Below, piece by piece: positions 26,075 through 35,663 of a DNA stretch of 64,000 nucleotides (its first letter is position 1; each line of letters begins with the position of its first letter). Made by a program: the position numbers and the translations under genes. Source of the stretch: Flavihumibacter cheonanensis (GTDB lineage: Bacteria > Bacteroidota > Bacteroidia > Chitinophagales > Chitinophagaceae); contig NZ_JAKRWF010000001.1 in the NCBI RefSeq assembly GCF_022352215.1, positions 434,001 through 498,000 on the forward strand, in the 5' to 3' direction. The notes under the pieces are model-generated. The model worked only from the letters and a program-made list of their open reading frames with translations, was not told where the DNA came from and did not search any database.

Positions 26075-27952
26075 TTAGATGTGAACGATTTTATGCTTTT
26101 TACGTAGCTCAGCTTCTTTCTTTCTTAATTGTTTTTCTTTGATTTCCAGGTTCTTTTGTAAAGACTCTTCCAGTTGCTTCAGCTCCTGATCCAATTGCTC
26201 CAGATGCTGGAGGGCTTCTTTATAAGAAGCCGCAAGTTGCTGGTGGTTGGCTTGTTTCTGAAGCATTTCCTGGCGGATATGATTTTGTAATACTCGTTCG
26301 GCTTCCTGCTGAACAGCTGTCCAGTTGACTTTTGCCAATTCGTTTTCCAGAATGGATTTGATTTCTTTTTCAGATCCGGACTGATTGCTCAGCGCTATTA
26401 GTTGCTGTTGAAGGTTTGCCCAATTAATTTTATTCAGCGCCAATTGAGTCTGAAGAGCGGCTTCCAATTCCTTGGTTTCCGCAAGTATTCTTGCCTCAAG
26501 CGCTGGCAATGTGTCGATGGTTGCAACTATTTCGAAACTCTTTTTTGGTACATAAGGTAACATATAAAAACTGGCTGCTTCTTCGGGAATACTCAGGGTT
26601 GCCTGCGACCTTTCGAAAGTGAAAGCATTCGCCTCCTTTATTACTTCGGAAGCTGCAGAGTGTATAACAGGGGCTCCTACAGTTTCCTGGCTGACCCAGG
26701 TAAATTCATCGGGAGATCGTTTATCTTCTATTATATTGATATCATCAATTAATTGATTATAAATACTATTATTTGATTTATCGATATTTTCTATGATTGG
26801 AGCTCGAACAACTTCAGGGTTATCAGTAGCTTGCTTTTCAAAGGTTGTTAAGTAGGCTGGATGGGCTGGGAAAAGACGGTTCAAGGCTGATGTTGAGGCA
26901 TTCCATCCGGTCAAAAGCTGTTTTTCAACCTCCTTTTTGGCGATTGCGCCGGTAGTTGTCTTGCCTTGTCCAGGGTAAAACGGACCCACAAATGTGCTTG
27001 CCAGGATCAAAAATAGGAGCCCGGCAGATAATTGTTTTTGTTGCTTTTTAAACGGAAGTTGAAGCATTCGTTTTACCCGGTTCAACAATAAAGTGCGGTG
27101 AGAGCCACCGGCAGCCAAAACCAGGGACAAGGATCGGCTGTTGCGTTTTTGCTCAAGGAGCAATAAGGCTTCTGCATATTCACTGGGAGTAAATTGAAAC
27201 TGTAACACCCAATCATCACATGCATGCTCCCTTTCCTCTCGAATAACAGAAATGAATAATTTCACAAACGGATTGAAAAAAAAGAGATTTTCCAATATAG
27301 ATACTATCCAATTAAATATATAATCATTTCTTTTTATATGGGCTAATTCATGAATCAAAATAGCTTCAACCTGTTTGGGGTTTAATTGGTTTATGGCTGA
27401 AACAGGAAGCAGCACGACGGGTTTTATCCAGCCCATAATCTGGGGGCTGTCGATTTTATCAGAAAGCCATAACTCAACTTTTTTGCCCAATGACATACGA
27501 CTGGTCATCGTATCAATAAATATCCTCCAGGTAGCAGGCGATTTGTGAAGGCCCATCCGTGCATCTCTCCTCAGATCCTGGTATTGAAACGCCAGCTGGA
27601 CAAAACGATAAGCCAGCCATACCAGGTAAAAAAGAGAAATAAAGGAAAAAAGTTGGTATAAAGCTACTTGAAGCTGCTCCGACCATGACACTCCTAAAAG
27701 AGCAGATTTGTCTTTTGTAAGACCTGTATGAAATTGAACACTGCCTTCAAAGGCGAATCCGGTTGAAACAACCCATGCGGTGCCAAGCAACAGCAGCGCC
27801 ATTGCCAGGTTATATTTTGAGGCGGATGAGGGTAGGGGCCAGAGTTTTTGAACAAGCAACCATACAATCCACAGGATTCCAAACTGCCACCAGCTGTTAA
27901 CTATAGCCCATCCCAGTGCCTCTAACCAGGCATTCTGGGGGAGCAGGTCCAT
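26075..27952 (-). CDS. M56-family (BlaR1/MecR1-like) membrane metallopeptidase
   Basis: 625 residues: about four transmembrane helices in the first 330 residues, a zinc-protease site LIHELAHIKRNDY (HExxH near residue 201) and the EREHACDDWVL motif. A single hydrophobic segment near 310-325 follows, then an extracytoplasmic part ending in a long coiled coil (residues ~510-625, rich in E, Q, K, L). There is no penicillin-binding sensor domain, so the signal is not obviously a beta-lactam. Family role: proteolytic signalling that inactivates the paired BlaI-type repressor encoded 1 bp upstream. Confidence 0.88.
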   Translation of the reverse strand: MDLLPQNAWLEALGWAIVNSWWQFGILWIVWLLVQKLWPLPSSASKYNLAMALLLLGTAWVVSTGFAFEGSVQFHTGLTKDKSALLGVSWSEQLQVALYQLFSFISLFYLVWLAYRFVQLAFQYQDLRRDARMGLHKSPATWRIFIDTMTSRMSLGKKVELWLSDKIDSPQIMGWIKPVVLLPVSAINQLNPKQVEAILIHELAHIKRNDYIFNWIVSILENLFFFNPFVKLFISVIREEREHACDDWVLQFQFTPSEYAEALLLLEQKRNSRSLSLVLAAGGSHRTLLLNRVKRMLQLPFKKQQKQLSAGLLFLILASTFVGPFYPGQGKTTTGAIAKKEVEKQLLTGWNASTSALNRLFPAHPAYLTTFEKQATDNPEVVRAPIIENIDKSNNSIYNQLIDDINIIEDKRSPDEFTWVSQETVGAPVIHSAASEVIKEANAFTFERSQATLSIPEEAASFYMLPYVPKKSFEIVATIDTLPALEARILAETKELEAALQTQLALNKINWANLQQQLIALSNQSGSEKEIKSILENELAKVNWTAVQQEAERVLQNHIRQEMLQKQANHQQLAASYKEALQHLEQLDQELKQLEESLQKNLEIKEKQLRKKEAELRKKHKIVHI

Positions 27953-27953
27953 A

Positions 27954-28337
27954 TTATTGTTTTTTAAGATTATTCAATAAGCGCTGGATTTCCTCCAGTT
28001 CTGCCTCAGAGGCTTTGTGATTACCCAATGCCTGCAATACAAGCTGGGTAGGGGATCCACCAAAAAGGCCGTCAATCATTTTATTCAGGAGATGCTTTTG
28101 CGTCTTTTCACGACTAACGGCAGCCTGGTAAATATGTGTTTTTACAGAATCATCTCTTTTTACAAGGCCTTTCTCATTCATGATCTGCATCAACTTTAGC
28201 GTAGTAGTATATCCCACATCCTTGGTTTTTGAGAGTTCTTCATGAACTTCCCGAACACTCGCCAACTCCTTTGTCCAGAGTACCTGAAGAATTTCCAGTT
28301 CACTTTCGGTAGGTTTGATATACTTGGTCGAAGCCAT
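27954..28337 (-). CDS. BlaI/MecI/CopY-family repressor
   Basis: 127 residues from the ATG at 28337 (MASTKYIKPTESELEIL); 24 extra upstream codons in frame look non-coding. N-terminal winged helix (TESELEILQVLW, SVREVHEELS, GYTTTLKLMQIMNEKGLV) and a C-terminal dimerisation helix set. It is translated just before the M56 antirepressor, with 1 bp between stop and start. Neighbouring targets are not evident, so the pair may control itself or distant genes. Confidence 0.9.
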   Translation of the reverse strand: MASTKYIKPTESELEILQVLWTKELASVREVHEELSKTKDVGYTTTLKLMQIMNEKGLVKRDDSVKTHIYQAAVSREKTQKHLLNKMIDGLFGGSPTQLVLQALGNHKASEAELEEIQRLLNNLKKQ

Positions 28338-28434
28338 GGTAAAAGATTTGAATCCGAATATACGATTGTTTTCGTAAAGCCTTGTTAAGGTGTTGAAAAT
28401 TTTATTCATGGCGATTTCTTTGAATCAAATTTAA

Positions 28435-28482
28435 GTCATAATATTGATATATCAAATAATGATTTATCAATATTATTATGAC
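28435..28482. promoter_or_regulatory. palindromic operator region at the marR start
   Basis: GTCATAATATTGATA (28435-28449) and TATCAATATTATTATGAC (28465-28482) form a long inverted repeat with one 3-bp indel, and TTGATATATCAA (28444-28455) is a perfect 12-bp palindrome inside it. The right arm runs over the marR ATG (28478). The arrangement fits MarR-type autorepression, and possibly control of the divergent blaI-like gene. Confidence 0.65.
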
Positions 28483-28912
28483 AGAAAAACTGAATGCGAC
28501 TTTTTTTTATATCCTGGAGAAGTCGATCAAATCTTATCGCCAGATGGCTCAGCGTACTATTTCAGATGAATTTGGGAGTATTACAGTTGACCAGCTCCTG
28601 GTTTTACAAACGATGAAAGACCAGCCGGAATTGACCCAGCAGCAAATTGCAGTAGCGGTATTCAAAGATTTTGCCTCCATCACCCGGATTATTGACTTAC
28701 TTGTTCGGAAAGGATATCTGAAACGTTCTGATCATCCTACCGACCGGCGCCGTTTTGCGCTGACGTTAACCTCTGAAGGGGAAGACCTGCTTATTCAGGT
28801 AAGACCCCGAATACTAAAAAACAGACGGATCGCTTTGGAAGGAGTGGAAGAGGAGGAAATGGCAATTGCCCGGAAAGTACTTGCAAGAATTGTTGAGAAT
28901 TGTTCGAAATAA
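28478..28912 (+). CDS. MarR-family transcriptional regulator
   Basis: 144 residues with the winged-helix MarR core: LTQQQIAVAVFKDFASITRIIDLLVRKGYLKR and the wing DHPTDRRRFALTLTSEG. Ligand unknown. It stands alone and is divergent from the BlaI/M56 pair, with a palindromic operator over its own start codon. No efflux or degradation gene is adjacent on its strand. Confidence 0.92.
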   Translation: MTEKLNATFFYILEKSIKSYRQMAQRTISDEFGSITVDQLLVLQTMKDQPELTQQQIAVAVFKDFASITRIIDLLVRKGYLKRSDHPTDRRRFALTLTSEGEDLLIQVRPRILKNRRIALEGVEEEEMAIARKVLARIVENCSK

Positions 28913-28944
28913 AAAAGCCCCGGCGTAGACACGTCGGGACTTTT
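28913..28944. terminator. terminator between marR and the pyrophosphatase gene
   Basis: AAAAGCCCCGGCG (28913-28925) pairs with CGTCGGGACTTTT (28932-28944) with one mismatch and one wobble. It starts right after the marR TAA and can serve the convergent gene too. Confidence 0.8.
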
Positions 28945-29038
28945 GGTATTTGGATCTGATTAGTTTCTGAGATAAAGATAGAATAAATATCTATCTGGTT
29001 GTCAGTTACTCTATTTTCTTGATCAGAATTAAGAAATT

Positions 29039-31246
29039 TTAGTCATTCTTAACGAGTACCTTGGGCGCTTCGCTTACGGTAACTTCAATTTTCTGCTCAA
29101 CCGGACCAGCATGGTTCTGAGATTTGGTGTCGAACATGTCGGCCAAGGTAGGCGCAATAACCAGGGAAACGATACTCATCAGCTTAATCAAAATATTCAT
29201 GGAGGGACCAGATGTATCCTTGAATGGATCACCTACAGTATCACCAGTAACAGAAGCTTTGTGTGGCTCAGATTTTTTATAATACATCTCGCCATTGATT
29301 TCAACGCCTTTCTCAAAGGATTTCTTTGCATTGTCCCATGCACCACCGGCATTGTTCTGGAACATTCCCATCAATACGCCACTAACGGTTGCCCCTGCCA
29401 GGAATCCGCCTAGTGCTTCGGGGCCCATCAGGAAACCAATAATCAGCGGTGAAACAATCGCGATAGCACCCGGCAACATCATTTTTTTGATGGAAGCTTC
29501 GGTTGAAATAGCCACACATTTATCGTATTCCGGTTTACCGGTTCCTTCCATAATGCCTGGGATGGATTTGAACTGGCGGCGCACTTCTTCCACCATTGCC
29601 ATGGCAGCTTCACCTACTGCGCGAATAGCCAGAGAAGAGAAGATGAAGGGAATCATCCCGCCCACAAACAGACAGGCAAGTACATCCGCGTGATAAATAT
29701 CAATTCCGCTAATGCCGGATACTCCTACGAAAGCGGCGAATAGAGCAAGTGCTGTAAGAGCTGCCGAGGCAATAGCAAAACCTTTACCGGTTGCAGCAGT
29801 AGTATTACCCACAGCATCGAGTACATCGGTTTTTTCGCGAACTTCTTTGGGCAATTCACTCATCTCGGCGATACCACCGGCGTTATCAGCAATCGGACCG
29901 AATGCGTCAATAGCCAGCTGCATCGCAGTGGTAGCCATCATACCGGCAGCGGCAATCGCCACACCATATAATCCGGCAAACCAGTAAGAGCCATAAATAC
30001 CACCTGCCAATACAAGGATGGGAAGGAAAGTAGATTCCATACCTACTGCGAGACCACCAATTACGTTGGTAGCATGACCGGTTGCAGACTGTCTAATGAT
30101 ACTCAATACCGGACGTTTTCCCATTGCTGTAAAATATTCGGTAATAATACTCATCAGGGTTCCTACCACCAGGCCAACAACAATGGCGTAGAATACATCC
30201 ATACGGGTGAATTCAAAACCACGAAGGCTCATTGTAGTTTCCGGTAATATATATTGAACCAGGAAAAAAGAAGCAATAGCTGTTAGAATAATGGAACCCC
30301 AGTTACCCATATTCAATGCCTTCTGTACGGCATCTGTACTGATACCTGCGCTATCAGAGATTCTAACGAACCAAGTACCAACAATAGAAAATAGAATTCC
30401 AACGCCGGCAATCAGCATCGGTAGCAGGATAGGAGAAAAACCATTAAATGCGTCTACAGCGATGGTTTCCTGTCCGAGTACCATGGTTGCCAATACGGTT
30501 GCCACATAGGAACCGAACAGGTCAGCTCCCATACCAGCCACATCTCCTACGTTATCTCCTACGTTATCAGCAATAGTTGCCGGGTTACGGGGATCATCTT
30601 CGGGAATACCTGCTTCCACTTTACCTACCAGGTCAGCACCTACGTCAGCAGCTTTGGTGTAAATACCACCACCTACACGGGCAAAAAGGGCGATGGATTC
30701 TGCACCCAGCGAGAACCCTGTTAATACTTCAATTGCTTTGGCAACCAACAGATCGTTTGCTGCTACTCCAGGAGCAAATGCCTGCACCAGCACGATAAAG
30801 AGTCCGCCAAGCCCCAGCACTGCTAAACCGGCAACGCCAAGTCCCATTACAGAACCTCCGGTGAAAGACACATTCAGCGCTTTTGATAAACTGGTTCTTG
30901 CAGCCTGTGCAGTACGCACATTGGATTTGGTAGCGATCCGCATACCAATGTATCCTGCAAGTGCACTGAATACGGCACCAACCACAAAAGCAAGCGCGAT
31001 GGTCCAGTGTGAATGTTCATTTCTGCTGGCCATAAAACCTAAAAGAATGCCTACAATCACTACGAAGTAGCCAAGGATTTTCCATTCTGCCTTCAGAAAA
31101 GCCATGGCACCTTCAGCGATGTAATTACTGATTTCTTTCATGCGGTCGGAACCTGCATCCTGTTTGGATACCCAGGCAAATTTTACAAAGGTGTAAAGCA
31201 AGCCGATCACACCCATTGCCGGAACCAGGTAAAACAATTTGTCCAT
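29039..31246 (-). CDS. hppA: membrane-bound pyrophosphatase, probably K+-dependent and Na+-pumping
   Basis: 735 residues with ~16 hydrophobic helices. It couples pyrophosphate hydrolysis to cation export. The pyrophosphate-binding motif [20 protein letters not shown] is near residues 225-245, and acidic motifs recur near 480 and in the last third. The [10 protein letters not shown] motif (near 480) has Ala where K+-independent H+-pumps have Lys, which is the signature of K+-dependent enzymes; together with the Bacteroidota background this suggests a Na+ (or Na+/H+) pump. It is a single gene with its own -7 box. Confidence 0.93.
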   Translation of the reverse strand: MDKLFYLVPAMGVIGLLYTFVKFAWVSKQDAGSDRMKEISNYIAEGAMAFLKAEWKILGYFVVIVGILLGFMASRNEHSHWTIALAFVVGAVFSALAGYIGMRIATKSNVRTAQAARTSLSKALNVSFTGGSVMGLGVAGLAVLGLGGLFIVLVQAFAPGVAANDLLVAKAIEVLTGFSLGAESIALFARVGGGIYTKAADVGADLVGKVEAGIPEDDPRNPATIADNVGDNVGDVAGMGADLFGSYVATVLATMVLGQETIAVDAFNGFSPILLPMLIAGVGILFSIVGTWFVRISDSAGISTDAVQKALNMGNWGSIILTAIASFFLVQYILPETTMSLRGFEFTRMDVFYAIVVGLVVGTLMSIITEYFTAMGKRPVLSIIRQSATGHATNVIGGLAVGMESTFLPILVLAGGIYGSYWFAGLYGVAIAAAGMMATTAMQLAIDAFGPIADNAGGIAEMSELPKEVREKTDVLDAVGNTTAATGKGFAIASAALTALALFAAFVGVSGISGIDIYHADVLACLFVGGMIPFIFSSLAIRAVGEAAMAMVEEVRRQFKSIPGIMEGTGKPEYDKCVAISTEASIKKMMLPGAIAIVSPLIIGFLMGPEALGGFLAGATVSGVLMGMFQNNAGGAWDNAKKSFEKGVEINGEMYYKKSEPHKASVTGDTVGDPFKDTSGPSMNILIKLMSIVSLVIAPTLADMFDTKSQNHAGPVEQKIEVTVSEAPKVLVKND

Positions 31247-31280
31247 AATGAAGTACTTGTTAACAAAATTTTAGAGTGGG

Positions 31281-31288
31281 CAAAAATA
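31281..31288 (-). promoter_or_regulatory. -7 box TATTTTTG of hppA
   Basis: Minus-strand TATTTTTG (TAnnTTTG) 34 bp before the ATG at 31246. Confidence 0.5.
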
Positions 31289-31301
31289 GGGGAGAAAACG
31301 C

Positions 31302-31333
31302 AAAAAAGCGACCCCGAAGGCTTTCGGAGGCGC
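31302..31333 (-). terminator. intrinsic terminator after the AsmA-like gene
   Basis: 11-bp imperfect stem (GCGCCTCCGAA with TTCGGGGTCGC read on the minus strand, one mismatch and one wobble) followed by six T residues, just before the hppA promoter. Confidence 0.8.
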
Positions 31334-31341
31334 CTTTTATT

Positions 31342-31372
31342 TTCACCCGACCGGTGCCACCGGTCGGGTGAA
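31342..31372. repeat. paired post-stop element, 15-bp perfect palindrome (copies 2 and 3)
   Basis: TTCACCCGACCGGTG and CACCGGTCGGGTGAA face each other across one C. The first arm on the minus strand starts 7 bp after the TAA of the AsmA-like gene. Each arm contains the 13-bp unit seen at 24696 and 54449. Confidence 0.9.
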
Positions 31373-31379
31373 GCTGGGG

Positions 31380-34300
31380 TTATTGATTTTTAGTAGAGTC
31401 GGTGGCGGGCTTTTTCTTTTTCCTGAGCAGATCGTTTAGAATGCCTTTTGCGGCCTCCTCTGCCCGTTTGGGGGTACTCGTTTTTCCGGAATCGCCTGCA
31501 GTGGTGGAATCCTTCGCCCCAAGCAATTTTTTGGCCAGCTCTTTTTGAGCATCTTTTAATACCTCCGCTTTGATCGCGGCAAGGCTGTCTTTTGCCCGCT
31601 GCTTAGCAACATCCAGGGCAGAATCCGCCTTGGCTTTCTGTTCAGCGGCAATGTCCTTCACTTTAGACTCAAGTTCGCTGGCCAGGCTGGTGCCCGCCTG
31701 CGAAAGGTTATAATTCAATTGTGGATTGGTCAGCGTTCCGCCCATATTCACTTTCAGATTCACTGTTTCACCCGGATTAACCGCCAGCCCTTTTTTTGTC
31801 AGCTCTGCAGCCAGTCCGTTAATCAACTGGTTGGCTTCTGTTCCCAGTTTCGCCCGAGGAACTTTCATATTGATCAGGTAATCCATACTTTGGTCAAAAC
31901 CATGCATGCCTCCAATCTCCATGTCGATGTCTTTGATCTTAACCGTAAATGGTTTAACCAGCACTTTCCCGTTTACGAATTCGAAATATTGTTTGATGTC
32001 TTTTACACTGATCTTTTCCAGTTCCGTAAGCTTCAGTTTACTGGCTAGCATTTCAATCGGTTTAAATTTGGCAAGAAAACCTTCAATCAGCATCACTACC
32101 CCGTTTCCGGTAAGTGAACTGAGTTCGGGCATCATTTGCTCTCCCAGCCGGCCATTAACCGTTAAACTAGAATTCAGTTTTCCGGAAATGAATTCACCAA
32201 TCGGCATCAGGTATTTTACAGTATTAAAGGCCTGGAAGGTCTTGGCAACATCCAGATTCTGCAGATTGTATGAGAAACTGATGGCAGGTTTTAATTTATT
32301 ATTCCGTGTGGAGTAGGAACCATTAAGCCCGATTGTACCATCCAGTGCCTGCATACTCAGGTTCTGAAGCGTTACGGTTTCATTGGCGATATTCAACTGA
32401 CCCTTCACATTGTTATAGTTGACTTTATCATAGATTACCTGGTCAACATTGGCATTCACAGCAAAACGTATATTGGAGGGAACAGCAAAGGGTTGGCTGC
32501 TGCCGGCGGTAGGTTCTTCTTCTGAAGCGGTCCCCATCCATTTATTTAGATCTACTTTATCAGCAGTAAGGTTCAGACTTCCCGCAAGAGGTTCGTCCTT
32601 AATTGCATATCCAATAGCATTCGTAATTTTTCCGTTTGCCGAAAAATTGGTTTGCTGGAAACTGCCGGTCGCATTTTGTAGTGCGATATCCTTGGGTGTA
32701 AATTCCAGTTCAGCTGATTTTAATGTAAGTCCCTCTGTATAATCCGGGGTTTTAAATTCGATGTTCTGAAGGTTTACCACCCCGCTCGATTGAATAGCAT
32801 CATACTGTTCTTTATCTATCTGGGATTTTTTACCCTTGATGCGTACATCTGCATCCAGGTGACCTGCCAGGCTGGTGCCGGCATCAAAGCTATAAAATTG
32901 CTTAACCCTGCCGAGATCAAACCCTCCTTTAAGTCCTGCATCAAAATTGGGATCAGAAGCGGGTTGTGTGAGAACCAGGTTAAAATCCAGTTTGTCAGCA
33001 CCAAATTCAGCGTGACCAACCGGAATCCGTACCACGGTATGATCAGGTACTCCATCCGGGTTGCTCACTTCAATAGTAGCACTTGTATTTTGTATGGGTT
33101 GAGGGAATTCTTTGGATGCATAATAAATATTCGAAAGCTGAACCAAGCCTTTTGCCTGGAAAGGGCCGGGCTCTTGCTGCAATACAACGTTCAGATTACC
33201 TTTTGCTTCGATATCGGCATTTACCTGGCCGTCTATTTTGGTACCTTCTTCAAGTTTGATAAACTGCCCAACTGTTCCTAAATCCAATTTCCCTTTTGCG
33301 GCAGCATCCAGGTACTGAATGGTTTCCGGATTTTTATAGATCACCCGGAAGGAAAAGGGTTCTTTTCCAAACTGCAGATTGGCGGTAGGGATTTCAACCA
33401 CCAGATTATCCGGTTGACCGTCTGCGTTAGAAGCTTTCAGGTCGAGGTTGATATGCTGAACAGGCTGGGGTAATTCAGGATATTGAAAAAATCCTTCTTT
33501 GATGATCGCTTCTACAGCATAAGCAGGCATCCGGTTAGGCGCATACTCACCTTTTACAAATCCTTTGAAAGCTGCAGTACCACTTGTTTTCAAAGAAGCA
33601 AAATCATTGGTATAAATTGCAGGAACAAGTGATAATATATGGCGGAACTCATTCGAAGGGGTATTGAATTGAATATCCATACCATAAGTGGAATCATTAA
33701 CCAGTTGAAAATACCCGTCTGCGTTGACTTGCATTTCATTCAATACAGCTTTCAGTTCTTTAAAGCTGTATTTGCTGGTAGTGTTATTGATATCAAAATT
33801 GGCATCCAGCCTGGTTTTGGTTCGGGCCAGGTAGGGGATTCCTTCATAGCTGAAACTAACTTCTTCCGCTTTTGTTTTGGTTTCTAACAGAAATTGATCT
33901 GCATTGAAATTTCCACTACCTGTATGGTTTAGTCCGCTGATGGTAGCAAACATATTCCCCTCCTGATCACTGTACCGGATTAGTCCGTTTTTTATTTCAT
34001 ATTCTTTGAGGTCCAGGCTAAAACTGCTGGTAGAGGTATCAACCGGTTCCTCTTCTGCTGACTCTTTCATGATATCCCAATTAACAGTTCCGTCTTTTCC
34101 GACAATTGCATGAATCCGGGGTTCATCAAGGACTACACGAGCTACTTTAATGGGACCACCGCCCAGCAAACTGAAAAGATTTACGGCTACATCAATTCTA
34201 TTGGCACTTACGAGGGTATCGCTGGCATATTGTCCGGGACCGGTAATGTATAATTTATCCAGTCCAACGCTCAGCTTTGGAAAATTGCGGAAAAAGGAAA

Positions 34301-34460
34301 TTGAAACATCTTCAAAGCCGGAAGGGGCTTTTAATTGTTTATTTAGTTCCTCTTTGGCCAGCGTTTTTAATTTATCACCAAAAAGAAGGGGAATGGCAAT
34401 TGCCGCAATCAACAACAATCCCAATAGAATTCCTAAAATTGCCAGTATTCTTTTTAGCAT
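31380..34460 (-). CDS. AsmA-family inner-membrane protein
   Basis: 1026 residues. One N-terminal transmembrane helix (MLKRILAILGILLGLLLIAAIAIPLLFG) is followed by the AsmA start KLKTLAKEELNKQL and a very long repeated beta-strand region (blocks beginning VVRIPVGHAEFG, VVEIPTANLQFG). Then come a C-terminal AsmA-like part near residues 690-900 and a low-complexity K/A/D-rich tail. AsmA/TamB-type proteins span the periplasm and are thought to carry phospholipid between membranes. Single gene with a -7 box and a terminator. The length is above the E. coli AsmA size but normal for this phylum. Confidence 0.85.
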   Translation of the reverse strand: MLKRILAILGILLGLLLIAAIAIPLLFGDKLKTLAKEELNKQLKAPSGFEDVSISFFRNFPKLSVGLDKLYITGPGQYASDTLVSANRIDVAVNLFSLLGGGPIKVARVVLDEPRIHAIVGKDGTVNWDIMKESAEEEPVDTSTSSFSLDLKEYEIKNGLIRYSDQEGNMFATISGLNHTGSGNFNADQFLLETKTKAEEVSFSYEGIPYLARTKTRLDANFDINNTTSKYSFKELKAVLNEMQVNADGYFQLVNDSTYGMDIQFNTPSNEFRHILSLVPAIYTNDFASLKTSGTAAFKGFVKGEYAPNRMPAYAVEAIIKEGFFQYPELPQPVQHINLDLKASNADGQPDNLVVEIPTANLQFGKEPFSFRVIYKNPETIQYLDAAAKGKLDLGTVGQFIKLEEGTKIDGQVNADIEAKGNLNVVLQQEPGPFQAKGLVQLSNIYYASKEFPQPIQNTSATIEVSNPDGVPDHTVVRIPVGHAEFGADKLDFNLVLTQPASDPNFDAGLKGGFDLGRVKQFYSFDAGTSLAGHLDADVRIKGKKSQIDKEQYDAIQSSGVVNLQNIEFKTPDYTEGLTLKSAELEFTPKDIALQNATGSFQQTNFSANGKITNAIGYAIKDEPLAGSLNLTADKVDLNKWMGTASEEEPTAGSSQPFAVPSNIRFAVNANVDQVIYDKVNYNNVKGQLNIANETVTLQNLSMQALDGTIGLNGSYSTRNNKLKPAISFSYNLQNLDVAKTFQAFNTVKYLMPIGEFISGKLNSSLTVNGRLGEQMMPELSSLTGNGVVMLIEGFLAKFKPIEMLASKLKLTELEKISVKDIKQYFEFVNGKVLVKPFTVKIKDIDMEIGGMHGFDQSMDYLINMKVPRAKLGTEANQLINGLAAELTKKGLAVNPGETVNLKVNMGGTLTNPQLNYNLSQAGTSLASELESKVKDIAAEQKAKADSALDVAKQRAKDSLAAIKAEVLKDAQKELAKKLLGAKDSTTAGDSGKTSTPKRAEEAAKGILNDLLRKKKKPATDSTKNQ

Positions 34461-34502
34461 AGTTGGAAAGGTTTTAGCTTAGCGTTAAAATATCGTGCCC
34501 GG

Positions 34503-34510
34503 CAAATATA
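34503..34510 (-). promoter_or_regulatory. -7 box TATATTTG of the AsmA-like gene
   Basis: Minus-strand TATATTTG (TAnnTTTG) 42 bp before the ATG at 34460; it lies within the short divergent gap shared with the TlpA-like gene. Confidence 0.45.
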
Positions 34511-34536
34511 ATCTATCCGGGACCAGCGTCCGGTTT

Positions 34537-35013
34537 ATGAAAAATTTACTTTGTTTTTTACTCTTTTCTTTTGTGTTTGGAATTGCTACTGCGCAATCCG
34601 TGAGAAAACTTTCAATTGACGAACTTGAAAATTACATTAATACATCGCAAAAGCCGATGGTAGTAAATTTCTGGGCTACTTTTTGCCGTCCCTGCATTGA
34701 AGAATTACCTCATTTTCTGGAGGCTCGTCAGCAATATCCGCAGGTTGAGTTCGTAATGGTTAGTTTGGATCTGCCTGGATTTTATCCTGGCAAAATAGAA
34801 CAGTTTCTAAGTTCCAGGAACTTCACGGGAGCCACCCAATTCTGGCTTAATGAAACAAATGCAGATAGTTTTTGTCCCCGCATTGATCCTGCCTGGGACG
34901 GAGCGATACCCGTTACGCTCTGGATCAACCCGGCAAAAAAATATAGAAAGTTTATAAACAGAGCTATGACCGATGCCCAGATCAAACTCGCATTCCAGGA
35001 ACTGACCTATTGA
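34537..35013 (+). CDS. TlpA-like exported thioredoxin-fold protein
   Basis: 158 residues from the ATG at 34537, which opens a signal peptide (MKNLLCFLLFSFVFGIATAQ). The thioredoxin fold carries WATFCRPC (C50, C53) and the cis-Pro segment IPVTLWINP. A periplasmic thiol reductase of the TlpA/ResA class is likely. Its TGA touches the stop codon of the next, convergent gene without spacer; that gene also encodes a thioredoxin-fold protein. Confidence 0.88.
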   Translation: MKNLLCFLLFSFVFGIATAQSVRKLSIDELENYINTSQKPMVVNFWATFCRPCIEELPHFLEARQQYPQVEFVMVSLDLPGFYPGKIEQFLSSRNFTGATQFWLNETNADSFCPRIDPAWDGAIPVTLWINPAKKYRKFINRAMTDAQIKLAFQELTY

Positions 35014-35619
35014 TTATTTTCCTTTTCGTTTGATGCTGCATCCAATAGACCGGCTTTTTTTGACGGTCACTTCCTTTCCTTCAATCATTTCAGTAATGGC
35101 CAATTCCAGGTGTTTTCGTTTAATCTTGGTTTCATCTGCCGGGTTATCGTCAATTGCTCCCTGGTAGACAAGTTTTCCTTCGCTGTCAAACAGGTAACAT
35201 TCAGGAGTTCTTGAAGCGCCAAATGCGTCCGCGAGTTCATTTTTACTGTCAATGGTATAGGGCCAGGCGTATTGTTGTGCATGTGCATATTGCTGCATGT
35301 CCTTATAGGAATCATCGCTATCACGAGAGCCTTCATTGGAATTCACAACAATAAATCCAATTCCATGTTCCTGTGCGAAAGAGCCTATCGCCCTTGTACG
35401 TGCCTGGTTTTTCTCAACATAGGGACAGGTATTGCAACTGAACATAACCAGCAATCCTTTGGGGGTTCGTACATCTGCAAGCGAAATCAGCTTGCCTGAA
35501 ACATCCTTCATGCGGATGTTAGCTTTGGGAATGGAAGCTCCCAGCTCCAGTGGTTGAACCTGGGCTATCAAACCATGTGTAACCAGCAGTGTGAAAACAG
35601 TGGTAAAAATCAGTTTCAT
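35014..35619 (-). CDS. exported redoxin (AhpC/TSA-like thioredoxin fold)
   Basis: 201 residues from the ATG at 35619 (four codons after an earlier in-frame ATG), giving a signal peptide MKLIFTTVFTLLVTHGLIAQ. The active-site region is MFSCNTCPYVEKN (C62, C65), followed by EGSRDSDDSYKDM and TPECYLFD, as in the thioredoxin-family proteins annotated as alkyl hydroperoxide reductase/redoxin. It has a Cys-x-x-Cys rather than a lone peroxidatic Cys, so a reductase role is more likely than a peroxidase. Probably last gene of the mltG-brkB group, 44 bp after the BrkB gene start. Confidence 0.82.
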   Translation of the reverse strand: MKLIFTTVFTLLVTHGLIAQVQPLELGASIPKANIRMKDVSGKLISLADVRTPKGLLVMFSCNTCPYVEKNQARTRAIGSFAQEHGIGFIVVNSNEGSRDSDDSYKDMQQYAHAQQYAWPYTIDSKNELADAFGASRTPECYLFDSEGKLVYQGAIDDNPADETKIKRKHLELAITEMIEGKEVTVKKSRSIGCSIKRKGK

Positions 35620-35663
35620 ATGTGCAGGCATTTGGTAAGCAACTTAAAGTTCGGTTTTTTCTT

